Source: Fragum whitleyi
Lineage: Eukaryota; Mollusca; Bivalvia; Cardiida; Cardiidae
NCBI GenBank assembly: GCA_948146395.1
Contig: OX411557.1
Coordinates: 39,015,689-39,079,688, forward strand
DNA: 64,000 bases
Direction: 5' to 3'
The position numbers were made by a program, and so were the translations under genes. Positions 12,899-27,800 of this stretch are shown here, piece after piece (positions within the stretch are counted from its first letter, which is position 1; each line of letters starts with the position of its first letter). The notes under the pieces were generated by a model. The model searched no databases. It worked only from the letters and a program-made list of their open reading frames with translations, and was not told the origin of the DNA.

Positions 12899-15800
12899 CT
12901 GGAAAATTTGCAGAATTTTTACCATTATTATTTGTCGTACACTTTCTATCCATTAAATGTAAATCTTTGTCCTACATGATAAATGGGAAAATAAAAAAAA
13001 ATCATCAAAGAAAGGTGTCGAAAGAATTGTGCGTGCAATTTAAAAAACGATATGATCAGAGATCTTTAACAATTAATTAATATGAATAATTGATGTTTAA
13101 ATGTACAAAGCAAAATAGTGGGGCGGAATTGCACCAACATTAGGAAAATAATTTACCTTAACGATAAAATAAACATGTGTTTTTTCATTGTTTTAACGCA
13201 ACATTAAACAAATTAAAGATTTTAATTGATTTGTTTTGCAAAGGGTGTACCACAATTTAACTGTACCTGGAATTGTGTTGTCCAGCAGGAAGCCAATCAG
13301 CCCACCAACAAACATGTTTGTTGAACAAATAACAGCAATAATCTGATCAAGCTCGTCTATACCTTCAATGAGCAATGAGATTGTCACCATATGAGCCTAT
13401 GTGTGCTATTTCCATCAACTTCACCCGGTTTAGAGCCACAAACATTGAACAAACAGGATAGAAAAAGTAAACGAGCCCTAGAAAAGGATGCACAGGTTGA
13501 CCAGGGGATTTGCTTTGATAATATATAAAATTGATGGAAATATCAGACACGTGTTCATATGAACATTCAGTTTTAAAGAAATTTAATATCGAGTGTATAC
13601 AAAATAAAATCATAAGAGTAACGAGTTTTAGCAACTTCCTGGAAAAATACCTGTTTCAACTTGTCCATATTTTCTCATCCAGAGAGGAAAGCCAGGACCA
13701 AAGATAAAAGACGTCCCTATAATAAATATCGTTCTTGGCGATGACAGGTTAACATGCTGTAAAATTGTAAGGCCGACAGAAGAACCCATTCCTAAAGGGG
13801 AAATAGAGAGACATACATACACACAATTGAAAGTAATTTATAGATCAGTTATTATTAAGATGCAAATAATCAAAGCGGCATTGCAACAGTTGATGCCCTT
13901 TCTTTGTACTAATCGGGCTACGAAATTTATCTTAAGCTTCATTAGTATTAAGAGTTAATTCTTGTCGGATTTATAACATGAAAGTTACTTCGAATCAATA
14001 CATTTGATATTGCAAAATTAAAAAAAAAAACACACACAAAAAAAAACGCTTATCATCTACAACATCCAATTTTGATCACTGGCAAGATTCCAATAGTTTA
14101 AAATTGAGTTTTAAGACATATAAATTTTCTAGATTTCAAGAGAGATACAGATTTCTTCAACTTTAACTTTATGAAATATCGGTGATAATGGTCAAAAATT
14201 GGTGTTTAGTTTTGATTTAGAGAAGAATGGTAACCTCACAGTGACCAGGCATATTATGATTTAAAGAACTATAGTTGAAAGAACGATTATTTATTCTTTG
14301 ACAGAACTGCAGGTACGTGGTACCTGCAAAGCGTTTTCATTATTGAACGCTTGAATAAGATCTATTTTTATCCAAACATGACACGTTTAATTGCATTACA
14401 GGTGTTTGATAAGAAATTAAAATTGTTCATGTCACCATTGTCACGACAGTCAGAGATTTTGCATGTTTTGTTGCAGTAGGTTTCAGTAAGTGTAAATAAT
14501 TGTTTGGCGTGCTTCAATTGAAAAAATACTGTCGGAAATCATATTGAGTGACTGGCTTAAGCCACAACCAATCCTAATTCATGATCGAAGGTTATATTGT
14601 GAAGTACAATCGTTTTAATTATTTATTGTACGATTCACTAAATAGTGTTTTATACTCTTTGTTAACAATATCAGCCGTTTCTTTCCTACAATTCCACAGA
14701 AAAAGATTTGATTGGCAATACTTATTATTCAATTTAATGGCAGGAATCATAGTTTTATATTTAAATCTAACCCATTTAAACAATAAACATATTTTAATGT
14801 TTTTAACTATTAATCAAGAATATAATTGTAAGGATAATATCGTGTATGGGTGATTTATAAAACGTTTGTGTATTGTAACATTTCTCATGATGATGGTCGT
14901 ATTGTAGGAACGTTATTACTTGAGCACATATCACCTATTTGCAAAGACGTTATTGACAAGGAATAATTTTTCTGTGAAATGATATCCTTACAATAAAATT
15001 GTAAAGATAGTATATGCTTCAAAAATAATCAGTTGGCTAATTAGAAAAGGGATACAAAAACAGGAGTGTTGGTCATAAACTTTAGCGAAATTCAAGTATA
15101 ATAACAAATAATTAATCCTCATATAGAAGTAGTTTTGCGGTTGGGTTGCCATTTAAAACTGTCACAGCCTTTAAAAGCAATAAAAAATAGAGCAATATAG
15201 ACTTAAAAAATATGTTCGAGTAATCTACCAGAATAACATGATGACATGCATCCATTCTGTCATTCGTCAAAATATGATCCCCTGTAGAAAGGCCCAAAGG
15301 TGCCTTAAATTATACTATGGATTTAGAAAATTTAATTTGTGCAGTGTCCTTTATTTATGTGAGTCGATAACTTTTAGCGAAACTATTTTAAACGATGCAA
15401 TAATATTCTTTGCGAAGTGTTTCGATTCAAAATTCAAGATCGTCTCAGTGATCCACAAATAGTGAAACGTTTCATCATGTTTTTTCTAATTCAAATTTAA
15501 AAGCAATGTCATTGTAATAACTAATAACAAATCTTTTACCAAATGAGCCTTTGTGCAATTTCAAATAAGCATAAAGCAAAGACTCTGACCAGCCTGTGCA
15601 TCCGCACAGTCTGATCAGAGTCTTCGCTATGCGCTTAGTAGCTAGATATGGTCTCAAAGTATCTGTAGACAATCAGGTAACTTTATATTTACTGTTTTTG
15701 GCTGCATGGGCCTCTTAATGTTTACATGTCATGAATATTTCAAATTGTTGGAAATGTCACACACAGGCTAAAATAACGCATCTTTTACCAAATAATATCA

Positions 15801-18800
15801 TGAAAACTCCCCCAAGAACTGGTTCTGGAACAGCTGCCACAAGGGAACTAAATTTTAGTACACATCCAGTGAAACATAGCAAAATACCACAAATGATAGT
15901 GATGTACTGATTCGCTACCTGAAAACAAAAGAATAAGAAAACTAGATGGTCTGTAAATATCAAATTATTTTCATAAGATTTTGTTCAAAATACTCAGTTC
16001 TCATGAAAGTAAAACAAGTGGACAATTATGGTGCTTTATCGCTTTCCTTAATGAGATTGGCAGATATTCATCTCTAAGAATTTGCATCCTTCTCCACTAC
16101 TCTGGACTGATTTCAAGGAATAGTTTTGCGACTTCGTGGACTAGACGGGCAGACATACAGACAGATAAACACTCAAGAGGGCCATTAAGGTCGAGATGTG
16201 GTGTTGAACAAAAATACAAGAGACCCACGAGGGCTCTAACATCTCAAGACTTTCGTCGAATAAAGCTTACTTTGACTGAACACAACTCTTTGAAGTCACC
16301 TTGAACTTATTTTGTAAAAAGGGTCTGGTCCACATTGCATCAAAAGACCCAATCAATATTTACATGCATAACCTTTACCTATCTTATTTACATCATCAAG
16401 GAGATTGAAATAAATATACACATTTTCAGGAACGATTTAAGTAAAAGATCAATCTTGGAACACTCCGACTAACATTTGATAAAATTAGTTCGATTGATTT
16501 GGAGATGATTTTTTAAGATTTCAAGGTGAAAACTGGCGGAGGAGTTATTTTTAGATAGGCCGCCGTCATAGCGCAGTTGGTAGCGCGTCGGACTGTCAAT
16601 CTAGAGGTTTCGGGTTCGATCCCCGACGGCGGCACTCATTCTTTCCGACTGTTTGTCTCTTACCATTAGGCTGATAATCCTAGACCTATGTGAGATATCA
16701 ACTGGAGGCTAGGAAAGGATGTGGTGTTTGTAATGGTGAGAGAAATACCAGGAAACCATTGTTAGATGCTCCAGCCGCTGCGATATAACAGGAAAAAATG
16801 TTGAAAGCGGCGTAAAACTCAATTCAATCAACAATCAATCAATCAATTATTTTCAAATAGTTTGAATGAAACATTGATCCCGCCCTGACACGCTCATATG
16901 GGCGGGGATCAAAAATGTTTTTACAATTTCAGAAAAAGGTATCTTGAGGAACGTCCATGCCATGTTTCATAAAAACGGCCCGATGGTTTAAAAAGAGAAG
17001 AGTTTTAAAGTTTTTTAAAGTGAAAGTAAGCCGCGTCCATATTTCGAGGTCAATAAAAAATTCTTTAAAAATTTAAGAAGAGGTCAGGAAACAAGGAATA
17101 TGTCTACCAAGTTAAGTTTATCCGACTATTCGTTTAGGAGGAGTTTCTTTTTTAAGAAAAAGTACACCCTGGAACTGACGCACACACGGGCAGGAGGACT
17201 GAAGGACGCATGACTGACTCACCGCCTTGGCAATAGCTCGCTGGTTTTCGGCCAGTAGAGCTTATAATTTAAAGTGGACTCAAAATAAAATCGAATGGTT
17301 TTGAAAAGGTAAATGAAACGAAAACCAAAGACCGAATTCAAATTCAAAACAATCAGTTATTTAATCTACCGATATTAAAGCATGCAATAAATTTTTACAA
17401 ACAATAATTTCCTAAACGATTCGTCAAGATGCAAATAAGAAATAACTATCATGATTGGCCAATACTATTTCCTAAGATACGTTCGATTTTCTAGCCAAAT
17501 AATGAAAAGCGGGTGCTACCGAAAGAAAACGCCGATTCCTCGAATCTCGCAATGCAGGCGTTTATATAGCAAATGCTTTCCACACCCCGATACTTGGGGA
17601 ACCATGTGTTTTCCTGCATCACTCTAATCAGGATTCACGTAATTGCTGGATCCCCATTACGTGCATCTCCGTGAACCGGTGAATATGGTACAAGTCCATT
17701 TTATTATCCTTCGTATTAAATGAGCCTGTGAGTGACATTTCCTACAATTTTAAATGTGCACAAAGCAAAGACGCCGGCCAGTCTGTACGTCCGCACAGTG
17801 TGAGTAGAGTCTTCACTATGCGATTTGTAGATAAATAAGGTCTCAAAGTATCTGTAGACAGTTATGCAATATTCAAATTACACCATGTAATTATCTGGGT
17901 TGCTAAATGTTTGTACCTCACGCAAGTGTCGAATTCTTGAAAATGTCACGCACAGGCTCATTTATCAAAGCTGCCTGCCCTTTGATTTAGAGAAGATTTT
18001 TTCAAAAAATTCGATCTTAGTTTCTATGTTAGGTCGTGCCTCGGCGAATCCCAAAAGTAACCACAGGGGTTTGATTTGGTGTAACTAGGAACAGGTCCAA
18101 TAGATAATGCTTTAAACCAAATAAGAAAGTTGTCAGAAAATATTTGAAGAAGGGCCCGGCACGCACTGTCTCAGATTTTCCGCATTATTTCAGATTTTGT
18201 TGACTGCCACCGACAAACAAACAAACAAACAAATGATATGTCATAAAATCTTGGTTAAGAAAGAAACAAATTAAGATGTAAAATGGCAAATTTTGACTAC
18301 TAAATTCTTTGAAAGTTTGGGACGGATACCTTTTATTTCGTTTAGATGTTTGATTGGCACCATGTCATGAGGAAATACGGATTTTTTTCCGATACGAATA
18401 TTTAATTCTATCTTATCTTTGGGATTTTTGGAAAGCCCTCATTTTTAGCTCTTTTAAGAATCAACTATTAAAAATGCAAAAAGCTGGATATATTATCTGA
18501 AACCATGTTATAAGTAGCAAAAACCAAAACAAAGAAAAAAATCTCTAGGCACTCAATACATGGAATTTTGGTATGCTATCATATATGAGTATTGAACTAT
18601 CATGTAAAGTTTCTTGTTTTATTCATTATCCAAGTTTTATTGCTATAAGATCATGTTTATACTTCAGATAATCACAAAAGCTACACATATCAAGCGATAG
18701 AAAATGAAGATGAAGATAAAATACTTGTTTTCTGGAATGACTTTTTTCTTATAAGAGAATTAAGGAATTTCTTACCCCATCAACTCAAGATACGTTGGAA

Positions 18801-21800
18801 ATCATATCTATTATATTGTACATTTGAGGTAAATTTCCATTAAGCTTATCATATCCTGTAATTCTTTATATGATAAATAAGATTATAATAAGCTGTTTGT
18901 CAATTAATTTTAGCATATTGTCCTTGTGTGAGAAACAAAAGAGTCTGAATGTTATTCTCTTCAGTGATTTGGTGTCTGATACGCAATGGTAATCGATGTT
19001 TGTCATTTTTAGGATTAATCGCCGAGTATTTCTGGGACCGAAAATTTGAAATTCTTCGAAAATGTGCAACTTTTGTGACTTTCGAAATGGAGGGTTATTG
19101 TGTTTGATCGTATGCTACAGACACTAAGTACAAAAATTCCGATTCATTTTTCTTTGAGAATACGCCAAATTGAACGGCCTTTTATATGAAAATAAAAGAT
19201 AATTTATAAAATGACTATAGATGTGTTAAAATGTGGTAAATGCAAGGTAGCCGTTTAGAACTTCGTTTCAGTGTATTCGTTCGCGGGAACTTTCTAGTGG
19301 CCGTAGGCCTGTTTATATTAAGAAATAGTTTGAAGTGGTAAGTTCAAGCATAACTGATATCATTAACTAAAACGCACTACGAACACATTATAACACGTTA
19401 GCAGCGTGTTACAAACACGTTTGCGTGTTCCGAATACGGTGCGAGGACGTTGGTATACGCCGGCATACGCTATCAACACGTTTTCGGCATGTTACTAACG
19501 CGTTACTCACACAATCAAACTCGTTATGAACACGCTATAAGTGCGTCAAGAATTTGCAAAGCGAATGAGTACGTCAGCGTATGCCAACGTTTTTCAGCAT
19601 ACGATGACTAAAAAGTTGAGGTGTCACAGGGCCGTAACAAATAGAGGTCGTCTATCATGATTTTTTTCTCTGCAGAAATATTTCAGCATGTGACTGCTAA
19701 TTCATTGCGAAAACAGAATGGGGGAAAAAACTTAAAACACTTAATTTCTCGCTTAATCATATCAGTAGATTCAAGCATGTGGAGCGAACCGCCCAAACAA
19801 CTCTAGTTTGTATGTGACTGTTCATTCTTTGAGAAAAGAGAATGGGGGAAAAACTTCAAACACATAATTTCTAGCTTAATCATATCATTAGATTCAAGCA
19901 TGTGGAGCGAACCGCCCAAACAACTCTAGTTTGTATATTATTTGACTTTTTCACATTTGTTTATGACACAGACCTTATCACATGACATCGACATTAGCAG
20001 ATGGGTGTCTTTGAGATATATCATCATGCCAAATATGAAGAATCTATTTTGAATAAGCTTGAAGAAATTGCCAAATTTAAGTTTTGTTTGCATAGTTTTC
20101 AATCGTTTTACTTTAATGATTGACTTATAGAAATAATTTGAAGTGATAAATTCATGCATAATTTATATCATCCCAAACGCGCTTTGATCACTTTATAATA
20201 CGCTAGCAGCGTGTTACAAACACGTTGGCAGCGTGTTACAAACACGTGGGTGTGTTTAAAAGATGGTGCGAGAACGTTTGTATTCGCTGGCCTACGCTAT
20301 CAACCCGTTTTCAGCATGTATCTTAGCTTTAAGCGCGTTATGAATCTTAAAAAAGAATATGTAGGTCAGCGTATGCCGACGGTTTAAAGACTAAGACGTT
20401 TTTCAGCATACGCTGACTAAAAAGTTGAGGTGTGACAGGGTCATTACAGGAAGTGGTCAATTTTCTATACATATTTCGTCTATCATGACTTTGTTCTCTG
20501 CAGAAATATTTCTGCATGTGACTGTTCATTCACTGAGAAAAGAGAATGGGAGAAAAACTTAAAACATTTTATTTCTCTTTTTTCCATATAATTAGATACT
20601 GGCATGTGGAACGAGCAACCGAAAAAACTCTTGTTTGATTAATTATTTGACTTTTTCACCTTTGTTTATGACACAGACCTTATCACATGCCCCTGACATC
20701 GACAAAAGTTGATGGGTGTCATTGAGATATAGCATCATACCAAATATGAAGATTGTATCTTGAATAAGCTTGAAGAAATTGCCAAAGGTTTATTTGAAAG
20801 TTTTTAATTATTGACCTTGACTTTGTCACATGACTTCGACCTTGACACGAATGGGTGCGTATCTTTGTAATCTATCATCATGTCAAATCTGACCACTACT
20901 TTTTAAAAAAGGCTAGAAGAAATAGCAGATTTCAAGTGCTTTTGGCAACTTTTTGAGCGTTTGAAATTGGTATATGACCTTGTCACATGACATTGACCTT
21001 TAGATTGCAGATGCATATCGATTAATATCGTTTACAATGCCAAAGATATAAAAGATGTACCTTAAATAATGTAGACTTTCTTATCAATTATATGTTGTTG
21101 TTTTTTTAGTTATATTTAACATGTTTGATCTCGGTAAATGACATTTACCTTAATTGAGGACCTTGACATTGACAAAAGCAGATGCATACCATTGAGATGT
21201 AACATTTTGTCAAATATAAACACTGTATCATAAAAAGGTAAGAAGTTATTGTTATTTAAAAGTGTTTTGGTCCTGTTTTTAAATAATTGACCTTGGTGAA
21301 TGATCTTGGCGTTTACAGATTATGTTTAACCTGTCATCAACAGATGCGTTTCATCATGCCAAATATGAACAATATATCTTGAATAGGCCGGAAGTAATTG
21401 TCAATTTAACGTTCTATGCTAAAGAATTTGAATGTTTCAATTGATATACTATGACATTGTCCTTATCATTTCACCTTCAGCCGCCACCATAGCGCAGTTG
21501 GTTAGACATAAGACTTCCAATATGGAAGTCGTGGGTTCGATCCCTGGTGGCGGAAAATATCCTTTCCGACGTTTGTCTCTCACCAATGGGTAGATAATCG
21601 TAAACCTATGTGAGATAGCTGTCGGAGGCTAGGAAAGGGTGTAATGGTGGTACAGGTGAAAGAAATACCAGGAATCCAGGCTCCGGCCGCCGCGATATAA
21701 CTGCGAAATTGTTGAAAGCGGCGTAAGACCCATTCAAACAAACAAATTATTTCACCTTGACCTTTACAACAACAGTTGCGAATCATTAAGACGTTTCATC

Positions 21801-24800
21801 ATGGCAAGTATGAACCTTATATTCTAGAAGGGGTGCAAGTAATTACCAATTTTATGCTTTTGGACAGGTTTTTGAACATTTGATCTATGTACATGGCATT
21901 GACCTTTGTCACTTGACCTTGACCGTTAGATCAGCAGATGCAGCTTATTCAGTTATACTTTCATGCCAAATATGAACATTGTACCTTGAGTAGGCCGAAA
22001 GTAATTGTCAATGTTATTTTTTCTTTGTTAAGTCTTGCAGACAGGCGAACAACCAGGTTGAAAGATAGACAGAAAGACATTAAGTAGGACAATGGTAAGC
22101 AACACTTTGTAAACTTTTTAATGAATAGTATGATGATATTTGCAGTGAAAAATAATGATGGCAAATAATGTTAAAACCGATTTACCTTTATTTTAAGTTG
22201 TGGGACAATTAAGCTTCACCACTTTCCAATAGATTGTGTGACAGTGAAATTAGAAAAAAAATACTTAAATGATAAAATTCTCTTTGATACATATCCTTTT
22301 GTGTTGATGAAATATTTGTTTTAAATTTTGAACCTTTTATGGTTTGAAAAATAATGAAAGAAAATGAAAAAACTAGAGGGCCGTTTGCCCTGTGTCGCTC
22401 ACCTGAGAAAAAAGCTTCATTACCTAGGTATATCCACGCAACCACAGAAAAAGAGATTTTCACTTATTCAATCAGATAACATTTGAAATAATCCCCCCCT
22501 CTGCCCCTCCCCTGGTCATTATTTATTTAAGCTTGTTTCATAAAAGGTCTGTGATCAGCTAATCTTTGCCAGATATTCAGGCTGAGTCTGAGACTTTAAA
22601 AGTTTTCTTTAATGAGTTGATCAATCCATGTCAAATATAAAGGCGGTAGGGATTTAAAAGCACTTCCCCCTCCCCCAAGATGCTCTGCACCTGGTGAATC
22701 TACAAAATTACAAAATTTTCATCAAAGTACTACCCCTCCCCCTGGTGCTCCGCACCTGGTGGCACTACAGATAAGATTTTACCTATTTTTATTGAGGTAT
22801 ATGAGTTGATCTTCCATGCAAAATTTTAAGGCTATAGGGCTTCATGTGAAGAAGATGAAGAAGGTTAAAGATTACAAAATTTACCCAAAGTACTACCCCC
22901 TCCCCTCTGGTGCTCCGCACTTGATGGCCCAACAGATTTGATTTTAGCTATTTTAATAGTGTCTATGAGCTGATCATCCATGCCAAATTTCAAGGACGTA
23001 GGGCTGCTTGTTCAGAAGAAGAATTCTAAAGAGTTACTTAAATTTCTAACTTTGGTTGCCATAGCAACAAGAGTTTTACACTGATTTTAATTCTTTTAGC
23101 AATTCTGAAAGAGGGTCACCTAAGGAAAATTTCTGTCAAGTTTGGTCAAAATTGGCTGAGTACTTTAGGAGAAGATGTCGTTTAAAGAAATTGTTGACGG
23201 ACGACGCACGGACGCCGGACAAAAGGTGATCACAATAGCTCACTTGAGCACGTTGTGCTCAGGTGAGCTAATAAAGATTAAAATGTGTTTTGTACTCATT
23301 CTTAACATGATCGAGAAATTTGATTTATAAAATAGCAAAAAATGTCATTTTTTTTAAAATATTGAAAATTGAAGACCCTCCCTTTATTGTTTATGATGTT
23401 TACCGCAGACATTTTGAAGCTTAAAAACTCCAAAATTGATATTTTAGTAACTTTTTGGTACTCTATCTTAATACATCGGTTTCATCAAAATTCGTGGCCA
23501 CGTATTTCTGGTGGTTACATGGAATAACAACTTTGGTAGAGATTCACCCACGGAACATCATTGCAAAGTTTCATCTTTTTGAGGAAGAGAATATGTTTAA
23601 ATGAAATGTGGACGAGGGACGACGGATCCCACGATACACGACGAGCATTCGACGATCACGATAGCCTACCTTGAGCTCTTCGTTCAAAGGTAAGCTTAAA
23701 CGCATTATATTAAAGATATGCAAAATGGAAAAAAAATAGCCATTTGGACACATCAATGTTGTAATTAAAAGGATTATGCAAAACTGCAAAGACACTTAAA
23801 TACCTTTCCGCGTCCAAATGAATTTCCATAAAACGATGTGGTCCCGTTTTCAGAGCAGGAAACTCCGGCTGCACAGCCCTCTAGCATAAGATCTATAAAA
23901 ATATAAAGAAAAAGGAGCAGCAATCTCTTGTGGAAAAATAATACCAATGAAAAATGCTGTTTATCTTTATGAAAAAGAATTTACCGATATTTCTTTTTTT
24001 TTTTTTTTAAATAATGCTGTATTACAATTTTTTTTCAAGCTATTATTATCGATTTTTCCGGTTAAGAGAAAAAATGGTACTGTCCAGCGGCTTACCACGT
24101 GTAGAGCATTTATATTGCTTCTTTTTTTTTTCTTTTAACTCTGATTAAATCTTAGGCGATGAAAACTTATTTAATTTTAAAAAAAAGATATATTTGCTCA
24201 CCCCTTTTTATTGTGCGCGATAACAGTGGTTGGATACCAAATAATTTTGAACTGGCATAGTAATTCCCTGCAAGAGAAGCAAAACTACCCGAAACAGTAC
24301 CAAGCACTGCTTCAACACTTACAGTCGGTCTTCCAAATATACCTGTCAAACGAAATAAAACAAAAATATGAACACTACACTCACAGTTGGTTGTTCCAAT
24401 TATGCCTGTCAAACGAAATAAAACAAAAAGATATTATCACTATACTCACAGTCGGAATGCCAAATATACCTTTCATACGAAATAAAACATATATATGAGC
24501 ATGTAGATGCTTATGTATGCTGTTGGAGAAACATACTTATTTTGTTTGGGGTTTTTCTAACAGCATTTATAAGCTTCAACCTGTTATTATTTTTGCTTGT
24601 GCTGGTAGGTTGCGAAAAGTTAAATTTAAATAAGTAAAATGAAACAATGCTTTTGAAATATCTTTCAATTTAATCATTTTGGCTTTTTGTTGATATGTAG
24701 TCATTGGAAATACGATCCGAGCTTCATGTATATGACCTTGTCCGATTTGAATATAAATGTTTCACAAAATAAAAGTCGGTTCTACAAAATAATGTATATC

Positions 24801-27800
24801 CACTAATAAAACTCTATTTTAAAACCGATATTCGTAAAAACAATGAAAGAATATAAAGAATATATGCAAAAATCCACAAAAACCGTTCAACAAGTTTGAA
24901 ACTACCAAGAAAGAACGTTAATTGACATAACGAGTCAATGAAAAGTACATAAATGTATTATTTAAACCTGGAAATGGTATACGGAACCAGTTTGCCCCTC
25001 GTACCAAGGAACCCATTATATCTGTCCGTGCACCATAGCTCCATTTCGTTGAGTCTTCTGGTAAAACGTTTGTTTCGGTTAGAATGAGGCATACAATCCA
25101 TGAGACGCACATGGCTACCAAAACCTTATGAAAAGGAAAAGCAATTTAATTTGAGGAATATGATTCCATTCTAATAAAATTATGAATTTATTTGGTTTTC
25201 TGTTATTTTACATTTAGGCCATTATTTAAATAAAAAAACGTGTGGCAGTTAAGCTTTGTGTATCTCAATCAAGCAAAAACATATCACACCAATCACACCT
25301 TTAATTTCTTTCTTGAATAATCTTTTAAAAACTCAATATGAATACAAACTATAAAGTTCATTTACCGGGAAAAGGGAGAACACAGGATCAAGAGGCACGT
25401 TTTTGCCATGAGTTCTTTTTGCGAATTTTGTGCAGCATAAAATATTTCTCCAACATTTTGAAAATATCGCACTCAGAGCCATAGTCCTGCAATAAAAAAA
25501 TCGGAGTCCTACAAAAACATATAGAAGAGTTGCTTGAGGTCTGAACTGAAAACACCTTTAGTCCATTTATATCGAATGTGTAAATACTTAACAAAGGCAG
25601 CTCCATTTTCATATGATAAGTGTGTCAACGCATTAAATTAAATGATATTGTTGTAAAAGGGAAAACAGAACATGTCGCAAGTGAGTTTTGATGTATTTTT
25701 CGATAAAGGTGAAGCATAGAATGTTAATAACCTAAAACTATTCGGTACCTTTATCTTTGAATTTTTAGCTCACCTGAGCACAAAAGGCTCATTTCGGCTG
25801 TTGGTTGTCAATAATTTATTTAAGCGACATCTCAACTACTGATCCAATTTACACAAAATTTTACAGACATTTTTCTTAGATTGCCCCTTCCAAAACAGCT
25901 AAAAGAGTTGAAATCGGTAAAAAAAAACTCTAATTGCCATGACAACCAACGTTGTTTTTATAAAGAAAATATCATTTTTTCTCGTGAAAAAGAAGCCCTT
26001 GTGCCTGTAAATTTGACATAGTTGGTCAGAACATAGAACTTTAAACTATCTACAATCGTGACTGTTAGGTAATCAGGTGTCGATCACCAAAAGGGAGGCC
26101 GAAGTCCTTGGGGGTAAGTTTTGATTCTTTAAAAATTCTTCTTCCTTTGATTCAGAAGCCCTTCAGACTTTGAATTTGGCATGGGTGATAAGCCCGTAGA
26201 CCTTAATTCAAATAGCTCAAATCATGTATATAGGCCTTTACAGAGGACAAACACAATAACTTAACTTGAAAAATGTAATCATTTATTTGAACAAGTCATT
26301 TCACAATTTCAATTGATTTATTGTTGGCAGAATCTGGCCGCAGTCCCTCACGGAATAAGCTTCAACAAATGAGCCCTGGCGACAGAGACCAAAAGTAAAG
26401 TTCAAGAACTTCTCCAAATATAAACAAAAATGTCCTTATTACAAACAAACAATTGATGCTGGTGAAGGTACACCCCGCCTGGTAATAACACACAATCTGA
26501 GGGGACTGCGACTAGGAAGGCTTTCTATTCTCTAAAGTATATCGATACTCTGAAACGAAACTAACTAAAATATAAGCAATTGTTACATACAAGAATATAT
26601 CTTTCTGGCTAGAGATTATAGTTCTATTGCTGAAATAAATTTCAAAAGAAAATACAACATAAAGAAAAATTAAAAAAGAGAAACACCACTAACTATACAA
26701 CCTGTGAATAAAAAACATACTTTGGGATGATAATTTTTATTGAAGGGTGGATGTGGGAGGGTTTTACGAGGTCGAATGCCTTTTTTATCTGCTGGATATA
26801 TTTTACCAACTTGCTGCTGTCAAAATTTCAACCGGAAAGGAAATAGAAAAAATTAACACAAAGGAATTAATTGACACAATGGGTTTTGTGCTGTCCCTGT
26901 AAAAGGTTTCAAGCCTTAATGCCTAAAACTTGTTACAGAGGACAAACACAATAACTTAACTTGAAAAATGTAATCGTTTATTTGAACAAGTCATTTCACA
27001 ATTTCAATTGATTTATTGTTGGCAGAATCTGGCCGCAGTCCCTCACGGAATAAGCTTCAACAAATGAGCCCTGGCGACAGAGACCCAAAGTAAAGTTCAA
27101 GAACTTCTCCAAATATAAACAAAAATGTCCTTATTACAACCAAACAATTGATGCTGGTGAAGGTACACCCCGCCACATGGCAAAGCCATACCGCCACCAG
27201 TATCAAACAAATTACTTACACGGGAAACGACCAGAATCCCCATTATCAGGATAAACTGTTGCATTTGAGTTAAGGAAGTGACTTAAACCAAACTTAATTG
27301 TTTCTAAAAATATCTTATTCCCTTTATCAGACAAATGGACTCCATCCGAAAACATTTCTATGGAGGAATTGTCGGATAACGCAAATACCTCCCACCTTTC
27401 TTCAAGACATACGAAGCAATATTATTATTGACTCTTTGTCTAACCTTTTCCACTGCTAAATGATCCACTTCGTATCTCCATTGTAAACGTGGGAGAATTT
27501 GAGACCAGACAATTGTAGTTCCCTCAAAAATTTTCTCTATTTTATCTAAATCGTTCTGGATTGACCGAATTAAGGAAACACCTTTACGTTGTCCAATATC
27601 ATTGCCTGCACAGTGCAGCACAAGAAATGTAGGTTTACAACTAAAATTCAATAAGTGTCTTAGTAAAGGAAGAATCTTGGCCCAAGTAAGACCGCTCCTA
27701 CCCTGCCAGAGTATCTCTGTGTTATCTGTGAATCCCAATTGAGATCCCTTGTTTTCCCTTGTCCTTGCGTAACAGAAAACTCGTTTTATGATGGATGAAC

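Noticed and set aside
16559..16634. A functional tRNA gene
   Set aside because: The acceptor and T arms pair well, but the anticodon stem is poor and a conserved SINE body follows, with several sister copies in the window.
21480..21554. A functional tRNA with an ATA-like anticodon
   Set aside because: It has a good cloverleaf but is flanked by a target duplication and joined to the SINE body, so it is a SINE head.
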